This document shows, in pieces, positions 41,422-52,348 of a DNA stretch of 64,000 bases (its first letter is position 1; every line of letters begins with the position of its first letter). The stretch comes from an uncultured bacterium (GTDB lineage Bacteria > Bacillota > Bacilli > Lactobacillales > Lactobacillaceae), in contig CAJMLF010000004.1 of the NCBI GenBank assembly GCA_905214235.1, positions 1 through 64,000 of the forward strand. The letters are read 5' to 3'. Below the pieces are notes generated by a model that saw only the letters and a program-made list of their open reading frames with translations, had not been told where the DNA came from and ran no database searches. A program made the position numbers and the translations under genes.

Positions 41422-42732
41422 TTGACTGAGCTCGATTCTCTGTGGGAAGCGATCCAAAATTCTTTTCGTCAATACACCGGTCAGGTGACATTTGACAATT
41501 TTATTGCTCCGGCAAAACCGATTTCTCTCTCGCAAAATCGTCTAGAAATTGAACTACCGACGCCAATGCACCGGGATTTCTGGAATAAGAACCTAACGGA
41601 AAAGCTCAAGGAGTACGTCCAGCGTGAACTGGGCCGCCCCGTTGAGCCTGTTTACGTTTTAACGGGAGAAAAAGCTAAATCACCAACCCCACAAAATGTT
41701 GCGGGATCAACATCAAATATCCCATTAAACCCGTACTATAACTTTGAGACCTTCGTTGTCGGTGACGGCAACAAAATTGCCCACGCTGCCGCCCTCAACG
41801 CCGCGGAACGTCCCGGCTACATGAACCCCCTTTTCATCTACGGGGGCGTTGGTCTCGGTAAAACCCACTTGATGGAAGCCATCGGTAACTACATGCTTAA
41901 GATCAATAAGAACGCCCGCGTTAAGTACGTTACCAGCGAAGAATTCACGAATGACTTCATTAATTCAATTCAAAAGCGGACCACCGAGCAGTTCCGGGAA
42001 GAGTACCGGAACCTCGACCTCCTACTAATCGACGATATCCAATTCCTCGCCGACAAGGAAGGGACCCAGATTGAATTCTTCAACACCTTCAATACCCTTT
42101 ACGACCAGCAAAAGCAAATCGTCTTGACCAGTGACCGGATGCCACGGGAGATCCCCGAACTACAAGACCGGCTGGTTTCTCGCTTCATGTGGGGGATGCC
42201 CGTTGAAATTACGCCGCCCGACTTGGAAACCCGGATTGCCATCCTGCGGAGTAAGGTTGAAGAGGACCACATCGACATTGGCAATGACACCTTGAACTAC
42301 ATCGCCGGTCAGATTGATACGAACGTCCGGGAACTTGAAGGCGCCTTGACTAAGGTCCAGGTCTACGCGGACCTCAGCAATGAGATCATCACGCCCCACC
42401 TGGCATCCCGGGCCCTCAAGGACTTCCGCCACTCGACCAAGCACCAGATTACGGTCGACGAGATTCAAAAACAGGTGGCCTCCTTCTATAACATTACCCA
42501 GGCCGATATTATGGGTAAGAAGCGGGTCAAGCAAATCGTGATGCCCCGCCAGATTGCAATGTATCTGACGCGTGAGCTGACGGACTATTCCCTGCCTAAG
42601 ATTGGGAAGGAATTCGGCGGTAAGGACCACACGACCGTTCTGCACGCCATTGATAAAATTGAGGCCACCGCTAAGGACGACTCCCAACTCCAAAAGGATA
42701 TTCACAAGCTCAAAGACCAGCTCCAAGCTTAG
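41422..42732 (+). CDS. dnaA: Chromosomal replication initiator DnaA
   Basis: 436 residues from TTG 41422 (MTELDSLWEAIQNSFRQYTG), with TAGGAGG 13 bases upstream. Domain I is followed by a short linker (domain II, TGEKAKSPTPQN), the AAA+ domain with Walker A FIYGGVGLGKTHLMEAIGNY and Walker B LLLIDDIQFL, and domain IV with the DNA-binding signature GKEFGGKDHTTVLHAIDKI. It binds the boxes on both sides of its own gene and opens the origin. dnaN follows after the second box cluster. Confidence 0.98.
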   Translation: MTELDSLWEAIQNSFRQYTGQVTFDNFIAPAKPISLSQNRLEIELPTPMHRDFWNKNLTEKLKEYVQRELGRPVEPVYVLTGEKAKSPTPQNVAGSTSNIPLNPYYNFETFVVGDGNKIAHAAALNAAERPGYMNPLFIYGGVGLGKTHLMEAIGNYMLKINKNARVKYVTSEEFTNDFINSIQKRTTEQFREEYRNLDLLLIDDIQFLADKEGTQIEFFNTFNTLYDQQKQIVLTSDRMPREIPELQDRLVSRFMWGMPVEITPPDLETRIAILRSKVEEDHIDIGNDTLNYIAGQIDTNVRELEGALTKVQVYADLSNEIITPHLASRALKDFRHSTKHQITVDEIQKQVASFYNITQADIMGKKRVKQIVMPRQIAMYLTRELTDYSLPKIGKEFGGKDHTTVLHAIDKIEATAKDDSQLQKDIHKLKDQLQA

Positions 42733-42733
42733 C

Positions 42734-42893
42734 TGTGGATAAGTGCAGAAGTTATCCCAAGACTTATCCACAAGTTATCAACAAGTAGAAATGCTTGTTA
42801 TAATAGTCTTAGCGGACTTTTCCACAGGATTAACAGGCCCTACTACGACTACTATTTTTAAACTATAAAATATATTTATATATAACAGCACAA
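42734..42893. other. oriC: oriC, downstream box cluster with DnaA-trio tract and unwinding element
   Basis: DnaA boxes: TGTGGATAA at 42734, TTATCCCAA at 42752, TTATCCACA at 42764, TTATCAACA at 42775, and TTTTCCACA at 42818. Then comes GGCCC followed by TACTACGACTACTATTTTTA (42841-42860), matching the GC-rich segment plus DnaA-trio pattern described at Bacillus subtilis oriC. An AT-only stretch, AAACTATAAAATATATTTAT (42860-42884), follows as the unwinding element. Unwinding would start here, directly upstream of dnaN. Confidence 0.9.
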
Positions 42894-42908
42894 AAGGAGT
42901 GTCATTCT

Positions 42909-44051
42909 ATGAATTTCACAATCAACCGTCCCGCATTCATTAGCCAACTAAATAATGTTCTTCGGGCAATCTCATCTAAAACCACCATTCCGATTTTAAC
43001 GGGCTTAAAGATGGTCGTTGATAATGACCGGATTGTCCTTACTGGTAGTAATTCAGACATCACCATTGAAAGTGTTATTGGCGCTAGCAATGAGGACTAC
43101 GGTCTAACAGTTAAGGAACCAGGAGCCATTGTGTTACCTGCCCGCTTCTTCAGTGAAATCGTTAAAAAGTTGCCAGACAAACAAGTAACAATTGAAGTTA
43201 CAAATGGCTTCCAGGCGGAAATCACTTCCGGGACGGCTAAGTTTCAAATTAATGGTCAGGACGCCGAAAACTTCCCTCACCTACCAGAAATCGAATCTGA
43301 TAACACCATCACTGTCCCTAACGATGTTCTCCGTGAAGTGATTCGGCAAACGGTCATTGCCGTTTCTAAGCAGGAAAGTCGGCCGATCCTTGCTGGGGTC
43401 CACTTTACCTTAAAGGATGGGCTCCTCACGGCGGTCGCCACCGATAGTCACCGGCTAGCACAACGGAAAGTGGCCTTGGAAAACGTTGACAGCAGCATGA
43501 ACTTTGACATCATTATTCCCGGGAAGAGCTTGGACGAGCTTTCGGGGATGGTCAGTGACGTTAAGGAAGACATCAAGCTGCAAGTCAGTGAAAACCAAGT
43601 TCTCTTTATTTTCGGCAATACCCACTTCTTCTCCCGCCTGCTTGAAGGTAACTACCCAGAAACTAGTCAGCTGATCCCAACCACCGCCGACACGACGATG
43701 GAAGTTGAAGCCGGTACCTTCCAGGCCTCGATTGAACGTGCTTCCCTGTTGTCTCACGAAAGCCGGAACGATGTTGTTAAGTTGACCATCCAACCGGGAT
43801 CAAACCGTGTCCAGATCAGCAGTGACTCCCCTGATATCGGGACGGTTGAAGAAGAGGTCGCCACTACCGCCTTGGACGGTCAAGACCTGGAGATTTCCTT
43901 TAACCCGAACTACATGAAGGACGCTTTACGGTCATTTGGCCAGGCCACCATTAAGATTTCCTTCACTTCCCCACTGCGGCCATTTACCCTGGTGCCAACG
44001 GAAGATACGGAAAACTTTGTCCACCTGATTACCCCAGTACGGACGTTCTAA
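42909..44051 (+). CDS. dnaN: DNA polymerase III sliding clamp (beta subunit)
   Basis: 380 residues with the three-domain clamp organisation. It starts MNFTINRPAFISQLNNVLRA and ends PLRPFTLVPTEDTENFVHLI then TPVRTF, typical of DnaN. Conserved YLxxALRSF-like pocket: NYMKDALRSF. It encircles DNA and tethers polymerase III and repair factors. AAAGGAG lies at normal distance upstream. A terminator at 44074-44112 follows, so yaaA-recF-gyrB-gyrA is driven by its own promoter (44242-44250). Confidence 0.98.
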   Translation: MNFTINRPAFISQLNNVLRAISSKTTIPILTGLKMVVDNDRIVLTGSNSDITIESVIGASNEDYGLTVKEPGAIVLPARFFSEIVKKLPDKQVTIEVTNGFQAEITSGTAKFQINGQDAENFPHLPEIESDNTITVPNDVLREVIRQTVIAVSKQESRPILAGVHFTLKDGLLTAVATDSHRLAQRKVALENVDSSMNFDIIIPGKSLDELSGMVSDVKEDIKLQVSENQVLFIFGNTHFFSRLLEGNYPETSQLIPTTADTTMEVEAGTFQASIERASLLSHESRNDVVKLTIQPGSNRVQISSDSPDIGTVEEEVATTALDGQDLEISFNPNYMKDALRSFGQATIKISFTSPLRPFTLVPTEDTENFVHLITPVRTF

Positions 44052-44073
44052 CATACGATTAGTGAAATAATTT

Positions 44074-44112
44074 AAAATGCCCTTAGCCACATTTCGTGGT
44101 CAAGGGCATTTT
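44074..44112 (+). terminator. Terminator after dnaN
   Basis: AAAATGCCCTTAGCCAC pairs with GTGGTCAAGGGCATTTT around ATTTC. Confidence 0.9.
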
Positions 44113-44241
44113 ACGTTAATGAATTTGGCCTCAAATGATTTTATTTGCAAATTGAGCCATTTTGACCCCATTTTGATAAAAAAGCCTCGAAAAAGTTCAA
44201 TTGGCTGAGATGGGCTATGACGCCATTTTCGCTTGTGATTG

Positions 44242-44250
44242 TGGTATAAT
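44242..44250 (+). promoter_or_regulatory. Extended -10 promoter for yaaA-recF-gyrB-gyrA
   Basis: TGGTATAAT is a TGnTATAAT extended -10 element 27 bases before the TTG start of yaaA. No good -35 hexamer is seen. Confidence 0.65.
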
Positions 44251-44276
44251 AGAGAGCGTAAAGTAGGTGAAATGTT

Positions 44277-44498
44277 TTGGAAGCTAAAAAAGTTGTAATC
44301 GACCGCCCCTACATCACCTTGGGCCAGGTCCTCAAAGAAGAGGGCGTCATTCCAACTGGTGGTGCTGCTAAGTGGTACTTAAAAAAAAACACGGTTTTAG
44401 TTAATAACGAAGCTGATGACCGGCGGGGCCGGAAGTTGTATCCTGACGACCTGGTTACCCTTCCTGACGGCCACCAGCTCCAGATTGAAAGTAAGTAG
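44277..44498 (+). CDS. yaaA: S4-domain RNA-binding protein YaaA
   Basis: 73 residues from TTG 44277 (AGGTGA upstream; the nearby ATG is out of frame). S4-like fold: ITLGQVLKEEGVIPTGGAAKWYLKKNTVLVNNEADDRRGRKLYPDD. It is the conserved small gene between dnaN and recF in Firmicutes; proposed to bind RNA, possibly in ribosome assembly. It starts the recF-gyrB-gyrA transcription unit, with recF beginning ten bases after its stop. Confidence 0.93.
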   Translation: MEAKKVVIDRPYITLGQVLKEEGVIPTGGAAKWYLKKNTVLVNNEADDRRGRKLYPDDLVTLPDGHQLQIESK

Positions 44499-44508
44499 GA
44501 ATCAGTAG

Positions 44509-45630
44509 ATGATCCTGACAGAATTGCACCTGCGCCATTTCCGCAACTATGAGGACGAAACAGTCCACTTTGCGCCGGGGGTGAACGTCCTGATTGGGCG
44601 GAATGCACAGGGGAAGACGAATATGCTAGAGGCAATTTATGCGCTGTCATTGACCCGGAGCCACCGGACCAACAATGACCGGGAACTCATCAACTGGCAG
44701 GCTCAGGCCGCGACAATCAGCGGGGTCGTGCAGAAGGCAACCGGGAAGGTGCCCTTGGAACTGCAGTTTACCAAGGAGGGCAAGCGGGCCAAGGTGAACC
44801 ACCTCGAGCAGGCGCGTTTATCCCAATATATTGGCAACCTGAACGCCATCCTGTTTGCACCGGAGGACTTATCACTGGTCAAGGGGGCCCCGTCCTTACG
44901 CCGCCGGTTTATGGACATGGAATTCAGTCAGATGAGCAGCAAGTACCTATACGATGCCAGCCAGTTTCGGACCCTCCTGCGGCAGCGCAATAAGTACCTC
45001 AAACAATTGAAGTATGGTCAACAGCATGACCAGGTCCTGTTGGACGTTTTATCAGACCAGTTGGCCGCGTATGGTGCCGAGGTGATCGTTGCCCGGCATC
45101 ATTTTTTGCAGCAATTGGAGAAGTGGGCCGCTGACCTCCACCACCAGATTTCGCTGCACAAGGAGGAACTGCGGCTGGTCTACGCCACCCAGCTCAAGAT
45201 CGGTGACGAGACGACGGTTGACCAGGCCTACCAGCAGCTGTTGACGATTTACAAGGAAAATAAGGCCAAGGAAATTGACCAGGGGAGCACGATGTATGGC
45301 CCCCAGCGTGACGACATCCGCTTCATGGTCAACGGGAAAAACGTTCATTCGTTTGGTTCCCAGGGCCAGCAGCGGACAACCGCGCTATCTGTCAAGCTGG
45401 CCGAGATTGACCTGATGAAGGCCCAGACGGGGGAATACCCGTTACTACTGTTGGACGATGTCTTGTCCGAACTGGACACGGTCCGACAGACCCACCTGTT
45501 AAAGGCAATTCAGAATAAAGTTCAGACATTTCTGACGACCACCAGCCTGAGTGATGTTGCCCGTCAGCTAATCAACGAACCGACGATTTTCAAAATAAAG
45601 GACGGTACATTAGTTAAGGAGGAAGCATAG
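44509..45630 (+). CDS. recF: DNA replication/repair protein RecF
   Basis: 373 residues. SMC/Rad50-like ATPase with Walker [21 protein letters not shown], the ABC signature region [20 protein letters not shown], and Walker [15 protein letters not shown]. It helps load RecA at single-stranded gaps with RecO and RecR. Its last base overlaps the GTG start of gyrB, giving translational coupling. Confidence 0.97.
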   Translation: MILTELHLRHFRNYEDETVHFAPGVNVLIGRNAQGKTNMLEAIYALSLTRSHRTNNDRELINWQAQAATISGVVQKATGKVPLELQFTKEGKRAKVNHLEQARLSQYIGNLNAILFAPEDLSLVKGAPSLRRRFMDMEFSQMSSKYLYDASQFRTLLRQRNKYLKQLKYGQQHDQVLLDVLSDQLAAYGAEVIVARHHFLQQLEKWAADLHHQISLHKEELRLVYATQLKIGDETTVDQAYQQLLTIYKENKAKEIDQGSTMYGPQRDDIRFMVNGKNVHSFGSQGQQRTTALSVKLAEIDLMKAQTGEYPLLLLDDVLSELDTVRQTHLLKAIQNKVQTFLTTTSLSDVARQLINEPTIFKIKDGTLVKEEA

Positions 45631-47576
45631 TGAGCGACGAACAAAAAGAAACGAAAGCGCAACTAGCGAGTGAATACGATGCCAGCCAGATCCAGGTCTT
45701 AAAGGGACTGGATGCAGTCCGGAAGCGTCCCGGGATGTACATCGGGTCGACCTCAGCCCAGGGTCTCCACCACCTGGTATGGGAAATCGTTGATAACGGG
45801 ATTGACGAAGCCTTGGCTGGTTTCTGTGACGAGATCAACGTTGAGGTTAACCCCGACAACAGTATCACGGTCAGAGATAACGGGCGTGGTATCCCAGTTG
45901 ACATTCAGGAACAAACTGGTAAGCCCGCTTTGGAAACGGTCTTCACGGTCCTGCACGCCGGTGGTAAGTTCGGCGGTGGCGGATACAAGGTTTCCGGGGG
46001 GCTGCACGGGGTTGGGGCCTCAGTCGTTAACGCCCTGTCGACCGAACTGGACGTTAAGGTTGCCCGGCAAGGCAAGCGCTACTACATGGACTTTGACCAC
46101 GGTCACGTTAAGACCGCGATGAAGGTGATTGACGACAACCTTCCGGAAAACGAACACGGGACCATCGTTCACTTCAAGCCGGACCCGGCAATCTTCCGGG
46201 AAACCACGACTTACAATATCAAGACCTTGACTACCCGGCTGCGGGAACTGGCCTTCTTGAACAAGGGCCTCAAGATCACCATTGAAGATAAGCGGGAAGA
46301 AAATCCTGAGCGGCAAGAATTCCACTACGAAGGTGGGATCCGTCACTATGTTGACTTCCTGAACGAAAATAAGACAACCCTCTTTGAGCCGCCAATCTAC
46401 GTTGAAGGGAAGGAAAACGGGATTACGGTTGAAGTGTCTCTGCAATACACCGACTCTTACCGGAGCGAACTTTTGACCTTCACCAACAACATCCACACCT
46501 ACGAAGGTGGGACCCACGAGACCGGCTTTAAGATGGCCCTGACGCGGGTAATCAACGACTACGGTCACAAGGCGGGGATCTTAAAGAGCAACGAGACCCT
46601 GTCTGGTGACGACGTCAGAGAAGGAATGACGGCGGTTGTCTCCATCAAGCACCCGGACCCGCAGTTTGAAGGTCAGACGAAGACTAAGCTGGGGAACTCC
46701 GATGCCCGGACCGCCACCGACCACGTCTTTGCGGCCACCTTTAACCGCTTCTTGCTCGAACACCCGGACGAGGCCCGGCAGATCATCGAAAAGGGGCAGC
46801 TGGCTTCTAAGGCCCGGGTTGCCGCTAAGCGGGCCCGGGAAGTTACCCGGAAGAAGAGTGGGCTGGAGATTTCCAACCTGCCTGGTAAGTTAGCCGATAA
46901 CACCAGTAAGGACCCGAACATTTCGGAATTGTTTATCGTCGAAGGGGATTCCGCCGGTGGTTCTGCTAAGCAGGGACGGTCGCGGTTAACCCAGGCGATC
47001 CTGCCAATTCGGGGGAAAATTTTAAACGTTGAAAAGGCCACATTGGACCGGGTCCTGGCCAACGACGAAATTCGTTCCCTCTTCACGGCCCTGGGAACCG
47101 GTTTTGGGGATGACTTTGACATTACCAAGGCCAACTACCACAAGCTGATCATCATGACCGATGCCGATGTCGACGGGGCCCACATTCGGACCCTGCTCTT
47201 GACCTTGATCTACCGTTTCATGCGGCCAATGATCACCCACGGCTACGTTTACATTGCCCAGCCGCCGCTATACCAAGTCCGGCAGGGTAAGTTTGTTAAG
47301 TACATCGAAAGTGACGAGGAACTGCAGCAAGTCGTTAGCTCCCTGCAGCCGAGCCCGAAGCCGGTTATCCAACGGTACAAGGGGCTTGGTGAAATGGACG
47401 CCGAGCAACTGTGGGAAACCACGATGGACCCTGCTAACCGGCACCTGCTCCGGGTCCAACTAGACGACGCCGAACAAGCTAACCAGATTTTCCCAATGCT
47501 GATGGGAACCAAGGTTGGTCCACGGCGGGACTTTATCGAGCAGAACGCTAAGTTTGTTGAAAACCTTGACCTCTAG
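45630..47576 (+). CDS. gyrB: DNA gyrase subunit B
   Basis: 648 residues from GTG 45630. A GHKL ATPase domain ([44 protein letters not shown]) is followed by the TOPRIM domain ([34 protein letters not shown]) and C-terminal [20 protein letters not shown]. It provides ATP hydrolysis and the metal-binding TOPRIM for negative supercoiling. GTG overlaps the recF stop; gyrA follows after 31 bases. Confidence 0.98.
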   Translation: MSDEQKETKAQLASEYDASQIQVLKGLDAVRKRPGMYIGSTSAQGLHHLVWEIVDNGIDEALAGFCDEINVEVNPDNSITVRDNGRGIPVDIQEQTGKPALETVFTVLHAGGKFGGGGYKVSGGLHGVGASVVNALSTELDVKVARQGKRYYMDFDHGHVKTAMKVIDDNLPENEHGTIVHFKPDPAIFRETTTYNIKTLTTRLRELAFLNKGLKITIEDKREENPERQEFHYEGGIRHYVDFLNENKTTLFEPPIYVEGKENGITVEVSLQYTDSYRSELLTFTNNIHTYEGGTHETGFKMALTRVINDYGHKAGILKSNETLSGDDVREGMTAVVSIKHPDPQFEGQTKTKLGNSDARTATDHVFAATFNRFLLEHPDEARQIIEKGQLASKARVAAKRAREVTRKKSGLEISNLPGKLADNTSKDPNISELFIVEGDSAGGSAKQGRSRLTQAILPIRGKILNVEKATLDRVLANDEIRSLFTALGTGFGDDFDITKANYHKLIIMTDADVDGAHIRTLLLTLIYRFMRPMITHGYVYIAQPPLYQVRQGKFVKYIESDEELQQVVSSLQPSPKPVIQRYKGLGEMDAEQLWETTMDPANRHLLRVQLDDAEQANQIFPMLMGTKVGPRRDFIEQNAKFVENLDL

Positions 47577-47607
47577 TCGGGGATAATACGGAAAAGGAGG
47601 AACGACA

Positions 47608-50121
47608 TTGGCTGAAGACATGTCAAATAATCGAATTACGGACGTTAAACTGACGAGCCAGATGAAGAACTCATTCCTGGACTATGCCATGAGTGTTATC
47701 GTCTCCCGGGCCCTGCCAGACGTTCGTGATGGGCTGAAGCCGGTTCAGCGGCGGATCCTGTACGGGATGAACGAGCTGGGAGTTACCCCGGATAAGCCTT
47801 ATAAGAAGTCTGCCCGGATTGTCGGGGATGTCATGGGGAAGTTCCACCCCCACGGTGACTCCTCGATTTATGAAGGGTTAGTCCGGATGGCCCAGGACTT
47901 TAGCTACCGTTACATGCTGGTTGACGGTCACGGTAACTTCGGTTCGGTCGACGGTGATAGTGCGGCCGCCATGCGGTACACCGAGGCACGGATGAGCAAG
48001 ATCGCGGTGGAAATGCTGCGGGACATCAACAAGGATACCGTGGACTTCCAACCAAACTACGATGGGACCGAAAAGGAACCCGTTGTCCTGCCGGCCCGCT
48101 TCCCGAACCTCTTGGTTAACGGGGCTTCTGGGATTGCCGTCGGGATGGCGACGAACATCCCAACCCACAACCTCGGTGAAGTCATCAGTGCCATCCACAT
48201 GCTGATGAAGAACCCGGACGTAACGATTCCTGAACTGATGAAGGCCCTCCCTGGTCCGGACTTCCCGACCGGTGGGGTAGTCATGGGCAAGGCTGGTATC
48301 CGGAAAGCCTATGAGACTGGCCGGGGCAGCATTATCGTGCGGGCCAAGGTTGATATTGAAGAGCAAAAGAACGGCAAGCAGCGGATCATTGTCCACGAAA
48401 TTCCGTACATGGTCAACAAGGCCAACCTGATCAGCCGGATCGCTGAACTGGCTCGGAACAAGGAAATTGACGGGATCACCGACGTTAACGATGAAACCGA
48501 CCGGGACGGGATGCGGATCGTGATCGATGTCCGGCGTGACGCCAGTGCGGAGGTCATCTTAAACAACCTTTACAAGATGACCTTGATGCAGACAACCTTC
48601 AACTTCAACATGCTGGCAATCGTCAACGGGGCGCCAAAGATCCTCAGTCTGAAGCAGATTCTGGAATACTACCTGGAACACCAGGAAAGCGTCGTTCGCC
48701 GGCGAACCCAGTTTGAGCTGAAGAAGGCCCAGAGTCGGGTGCACATTGTCGAAGGTTTGCGGATTGCCCTGGACCACATCGACGAAATCATCAACATTAT
48801 CCGCCAGTCCCAGACCAGTGAAGTTGCCAAGAGCCAGTTGATGAACAACTATGGTCTGTCAGACCGGCAAGCCCAGGCCATCCTGGACATGCGGCTGGTC
48901 CGGCTGACTGGTTTGGAACGGGAAAAGATCGAGGCCGAGTACAAGAAGCTGATGGCTGCCATTGCCGACTACAAGGACATCCTGGCCCACAAGGAACGGA
49001 TCAACCAGATCATTTATGATGAACTGATGGAAATCCAAAAGAAGTTTGGCGACAAGCGGCGGACCGAGTTGCAGGTTGGTGACATTACCAACATCGAAGA
49101 CGAGGACCTGATTGAGGAACAAGACATCATTGTGACCCTGACCCACAACGGCTACATCAAGCGCCTGCCGGTGGACGAATTCAAGTCCCAGCACCGTGGT
49201 GGCCGGGGCGTCAAGGGGATGGGCGTTCATAACGACGACTTCATTGAGCAGCTGATTTCCAGCTCGACCCATGACCTTCTCCTCTTCTTCACCAACTCCG
49301 GGAAGGTTTACTCCATGAAGGGGTACGAGGTTCCCGAATACGGGCGTTCTGCCCAGGGGATTCCAATCATCAACCTCCTGAATATCGACAGCAAGGAAAA
49401 GATCAGTGCGGTTATCAACGTGTCCCACAAGACCAACGATGATGACAAGTACCTCTTCTTTACGACCAAGTACGGGACCGTCAAGCGGACAGCGGTACCA
49501 GAGTTCAAGAACATCCGGAGTAACGGTCTGAAGGCCATTAACCTCCACGATGGGGATGAGCTGATGGACGTTGCCGTGATTGAAGATGGTCAGCCGATGA
49601 TTATCGGGACCCACCACGGTTATGCCCTGAGCTTCAACTCCGACGTTGTTCGGTCAATGGGCCGGAGCGCAGCCGGTGTCCGGGGAATTCGCCTTCGTGA
49701 TGATGACTACGTAATTGGCGCGGCCCCACTAAACGCCGACTCCAACGTCCTGGTAATTAGTGAAAACGGCTTTGGAAAACAAACGCCGGCTAAGGATTAC
49801 CCAATCAAGGGCCGGGGCGGTCTTGGTGTGAAGACCGTCAACGTGACGAAGAAGAATGGTCCACTGGTCGGGATGACGACCGTGGATGGGGACGAAGACA
49901 TCATGCTGGTCACTGACCAGGGTGTCATCATCCGCTTCGGCATCGAAAGCGTATCGCAAACCGGGCGGGCAGCCGTTGGTGTCCACCTGATGAAGATGGA
50001 CAACGGCGCCAAGGTTGCTACCATGGCCAAGGTAGAAAAGGAAACTGATGACGACAGTGACCAAGCTACCGCTGACCAGGAAGAAGCCGCCGACCAAGTA
50101 AGCGAAGAAAATCCTGAATAA
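47608..50121 (+). CDS. gyrA: DNA gyrase subunit A
   Basis: 837 residues from TTG 47608, supported by AAAAGGAGG; an ATG four codons later is possible. The breakage-reunion domain has the catalytic tyrosine in [14 protein letters not shown]. The quinolone-resistance region reads [19 protein letters not shown], i.e. Ser and Glu at the usual positions, the susceptible form. A C-terminal beta-pinwheel includes the GyrA-box [10 protein letters not shown]. The tail is acidic ([20 protein letters not shown]). It works with GyrB. A terminator follows at 50131-50179. Confidence 0.98.
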   Translation: MAEDMSNNRITDVKLTSQMKNSFLDYAMSVIVSRALPDVRDGLKPVQRRILYGMNELGVTPDKPYKKSARIVGDVMGKFHPHGDSSIYEGLVRMAQDFSYRYMLVDGHGNFGSVDGDSAAAMRYTEARMSKIAVEMLRDINKDTVDFQPNYDGTEKEPVVLPARFPNLLVNGASGIAVGMATNIPTHNLGEVISAIHMLMKNPDVTIPELMKALPGPDFPTGGVVMGKAGIRKAYETGRGSIIVRAKVDIEEQKNGKQRIIVHEIPYMVNKANLISRIAELARNKEIDGITDVNDETDRDGMRIVIDVRRDASAEVILNNLYKMTLMQTTFNFNMLAIVNGAPKILSLKQILEYYLEHQESVVRRRTQFELKKAQSRVHIVEGLRIALDHIDEIINIIRQSQTSEVAKSQLMNNYGLSDRQAQAILDMRLVRLTGLEREKIEAEYKKLMAAIADYKDILAHKERINQIIYDELMEIQKKFGDKRRTELQVGDITNIEDEDLIEEQDIIVTLTHNGYIKRLPVDEFKSQHRGGRGVKGMGVHNDDFIEQLISSSTHDLLLFFTNSGKVYSMKGYEVPEYGRSAQGIPIINLLNIDSKEKISAVINVSHKTNDDDKYLFFTTKYGTVKRTAVPEFKNIRSNGLKAINLHDGDELMDVAVIEDGQPMIIGTHHGYALSFNSDVVRSMGRSAAGVRGIRLRDDDYVIGAAPLNADSNVLVISENGFGKQTPAKDYPIKGRGGLGVKTVNVTKKNGPLVGMTTVDGDEDIMLVTDQGVIIRFGIESVSQTGRAAVGVHLMKMDNGAKVATMAKVEKETDDDSDQATADQEEAADQVSEENPE

Positions 50122-50130
50122 AAAGATGTA

Positions 50131-50179
50131 AATCCTGAAAAATGCGTATTTAATAAGTGACCGCATTTTTCAGGATTTA
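50131..50179 (+). terminator. Terminator after gyrA
   Basis: AATCCTGAAAAATGCG pairs with CGCATTTTTCAGGATT. The following 130 bases to rpsF are AT-rich and should hold the ribosomal operon promoter (TGCTATATT near 50212 is a candidate -10). Confidence 0.85.
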
Positions 50180-50311
50180 TCGTTATCGTCGCTTGTTTTA
50201 TAGTTGTATTTATGCTATATTTTATATCTGTGAGTATACGTACAGACGTCTACTCTCCTTGTTCTTCTTTACTTTAAGGAGAACCAGAGTCCATAAGGAG
50301 GTGTAACATTC

Positions 50312-50608
50312 ATGGAAACACGTAAATATGAAATTACTTACATCATTCGTCCTGACATCGAAGAATCAGCTAAGAGCGAACTGGTTGACCGGTTCGACAA
50401 GGTTCTGACGGACAATGGTGCAACCATCGCTGAATCAAAGGACTGGGACACTCGTCGCTTTGCTTACCCAATCAACAAGTACACTGAAGGTACTTACCAC
50501 GTAGTTACTTTGACTACTGATTCTGACGAAGCATTGAACGAATTTGACCGTCTTTCTAAGTTCAGTGACGATATCCTACGTCACATGATCGTTAAGCTTG
50601 ATGCTTAA
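50312..50608 (+). CDS. rpsF: 30S ribosomal protein S6
   Basis: 98 residues, starting [20 protein letters not shown] and including [20 protein letters not shown], canonical S6. A strong ATAAGGAGG precedes ATG 50312. First gene of the conserved rpsF-ssb-rpsR operon; S6 and S18 bind together to the central domain of 16S rRNA. Confidence 0.98.
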   Translation: METRKYEITYIIRPDIEESAKSELVDRFDKVLTDNGATIAESKDWDTRRFAYPINKYTEGTYHVVTLTTDSDEALNEFDRLSKFSDDILRHMIVKLDA

Positions 50609-50643
50609 TTAGATTGTCATTTTAATAGAGAGGAGAACGATCT

Positions 50644-51219
50644 ATGATTAATCGTGCAGTCTTAACTGGGCGTTTAACGCGAGATCCTGAGTTGCGGTAC
50701 ACTACAAGCGGGACGGCAGTGGTATCCTTTACCCTGGCCGTTGATCGTCAGTTCCGGAACCAAAATGGGGAACGGGATGCTGACTTTATCAATTGCGTCA
50801 TCTGGCGTAAGTCCGCGGAAAACTTTAGCAACTTCACACACAAGGGTTCACTTGTTGGAATCGAAGGCCGGATTCAAACCCGGAACTACGAAAACCAGCA
50901 GGGTAACCGTGTCTACGTTACTGAAGTAGTGGTTGATAACTTCGCATTGCTTGAGCCTCGTCAAAATAACGGGATGAATCAGCAGGGTGGCCAGCAACCA
51001 TTTAGTAATGGCAACAATCAACCGTTTGGTGGTCAATCCCAGCAATTCGGTGGTAATCAACCGCAAACTAATAATGCTCCTCAAGGAAACCCATCACCAA
51101 ATAATGGTGGTTTTGGTGGCAACAACAATGCCCCAACCAGCAACGCGCCATTCTCACCCGACAGCAACAATGACGGGGAACAGAAGATTGACGTTTCCGA
51201 TGATGAGTTACCATTCTAA
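50644..51219 (+). CDS. ssb: Single-stranded DNA-binding protein
   Basis: 191 residues: an N-terminal OB fold ([20 protein letters not shown] ... [17 protein letters not shown]), a Gln/Asn/Gly-rich flexible linker from about 110, and the acidic partner-binding tip DDELPF. It coats single-stranded DNA and recruits replication and repair proteins. Between rpsF and rpsR in the usual order. Confidence 0.98.
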   Translation: MINRAVLTGRLTRDPELRYTTSGTAVVSFTLAVDRQFRNQNGERDADFINCVIWRKSAENFSNFTHKGSLVGIEGRIQTRNYENQQGNRVYVTEVVVDNFALLEPRQNNGMNQQGGQQPFSNGNNQPFGGQSQQFGGNQPQTNNAPQGNPSPNNGGFGGNNNAPTSNAPFSPDSNNDGEQKIDVSDDELPF

Positions 51220-51250
51220 ATAAATTTTTACCAGATAGGAGGGTAATTTC

Positions 51251-51487
51251 ATGGCACAACAACGTCGGGGCGGTCGTCGTCGTCGCAAGGTCGACTTCAT
51301 CGCCGCTAACCACATCGAATACATCGATTACAAAGATACTGACTTATTACGGCGGTTCATCTCCGAACGGGGTAAGATTTTACCACGTCGGGTTACTGGT
51401 ACCAGTGCTAAGAACCAACGTAAGTTAACTATCGCTATCAAGCGTGCACGGATTATGGGTCTTTTGCCATTTGTTGCTGAAGATTAA
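51251..51487 (+). CDS. rpsR: 30S ribosomal protein S18
   Basis: 78 residues: a basic start ([20 protein letters not shown]), then [50 protein letters not shown], canonical S18. TAGGAGG ribosome site. A strong terminator follows at 51497-51546. Confidence 0.98.
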   Translation: MAQQRRGGRRRRKVDFIAANHIEYIDYKDTDLLRRFISERGKILPRRVTGTSAKNQRKLTIAIKRARIMGLLPFVAED

Positions 51488-51496
51488 TTCGTGAAT

Positions 51497-51546
51497 AAAA
51501 AGAGTGAAGCAAGAACCAACGATGGTTCCTGCTTCACTCTTTTTTT
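51497..51546 (+). terminator. Terminator after rpsR
   Basis: AAAGAGTGAAGCAAGAACC pairs with GGTTCCTGCTTCACTCTTT, followed by TTTT. The next gene starts only 14 bases later. Confidence 0.92.
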
Positions 51547-51559
51547 GTGGGGTCCAAAA

Positions 51560-52288
51560 ATGAAGAAGTGTCCAAAATGTAACACCATAAACAGTGACGA
51601 CGCTCACTTTTGTCGCTATTGCGGGGCCAAGTTACCGGGGATGTTTGCCCTGGTCTGTCCTAAGTGCGGGAAGGTCTCCCCACTCGGTACCAGGATTTGT
51701 CCCGTTTGCCATACCTCCCTAAAACAGGCTGCCCACCAGCCCGTTGCCACTACGCCTTACGTGCGGCGGCGTTACCGGTGGACAACCAAGCTAGTGGTGG
51801 CGGCCATCACCGTATTATTGGCCCTGGGGACCATCTATTATGTCGTTAACACCCAGCAGCTGAGTTTGGACCAGCGGTCAGCGGGCTATGATGAGGTAGA
51901 GATGACCTATTACGACCAGCATAAGCACCGCCTGGGGGCCGACTACTATATTATTCGTGGGACGGCCAAGGAGCCGGATAATTCGCGCCTGCCAGTAGCG
52001 TATATTGGTCACAACCAGGCCGGCAAAGAGCAGGTTGATGGGGTTAGCGTTGACGCCATGCGCCGGGCCTACCGCCGTAGCAAGCAGCACGGTGAGCTGG
52101 TTATTAACGCCCACAACACCATCCTGACCGTTCCCCGGCGGGTAGAGATCACCATTTCGCGTAAGGAGGTGCGTGGCAGCAATGGCTACTTCGCACCAAG
52201 CTTGGATACCTACTACCCAGTTAAGGTCAGTGGTAATCCGGCGGCACGCTCTCTTAAGATATGGATAATCATTTCGACTGCGGGATAA
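51560..52288 (+). CDS. Zinc-ribbon, single-pass membrane protein of unknown function
   Basis: 242 residues from ATG 51560. Two N-terminal zinc ribbons carry four CxxC-type pairs: CPKCNT, CRYCGA, CPKCGK and CPVCHT. A basic stretch (RRRYRW) and one membrane helix (KLVVAAITVLLALGTIYYVV) follow, then an extracellular domain of about 150 residues rich in Tyr, Arg and His, without recognised family. The architecture (cytosolic zinc ribbon, one helix, outer domain) is common among lactobacillus proteins of unknown role. Ribosome site is weak (TGGGG), and the start lies immediately behind the rpsR terminator, so expression may rely on read-through or a promoter inside rpsR. Confidence 0.75.
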   Translation: MKKCPKCNTINSDDAHFCRYCGAKLPGMFALVCPKCGKVSPLGTRICPVCHTSLKQAAHQPVATTPYVRRRYRWTTKLVVAAITVLLALGTIYYVVNTQQLSLDQRSAGYDEVEMTYYDQHKHRLGADYYIIRGTAKEPDNSRLPVAYIGHNQAGKEQVDGVSVDAMRRAYRRSKQHGELVINAHNTILTVPRRVEITISRKEVRGSNGYFAPSLDTYYPVKVSGNPAARSLKIWIIISTAG

Positions 52289-52298
52289 ATTATGAAAA

Positions 52299-52342
52299 AC
52301 GGGCTCCGGCGTCCAGAAATTACTTTGGACGCCGGAGCCCGT
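52299..52342. terminator. Bidirectional terminator
   Basis: ACGGGCTCCGGCGTCC pairs perfectly with GGACGCCGGAGCCCGT between the zinc-ribbon gene and the convergent fused regulator gene. Confidence 0.88.
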
Positions 52343-52348
52343 TGCTGT

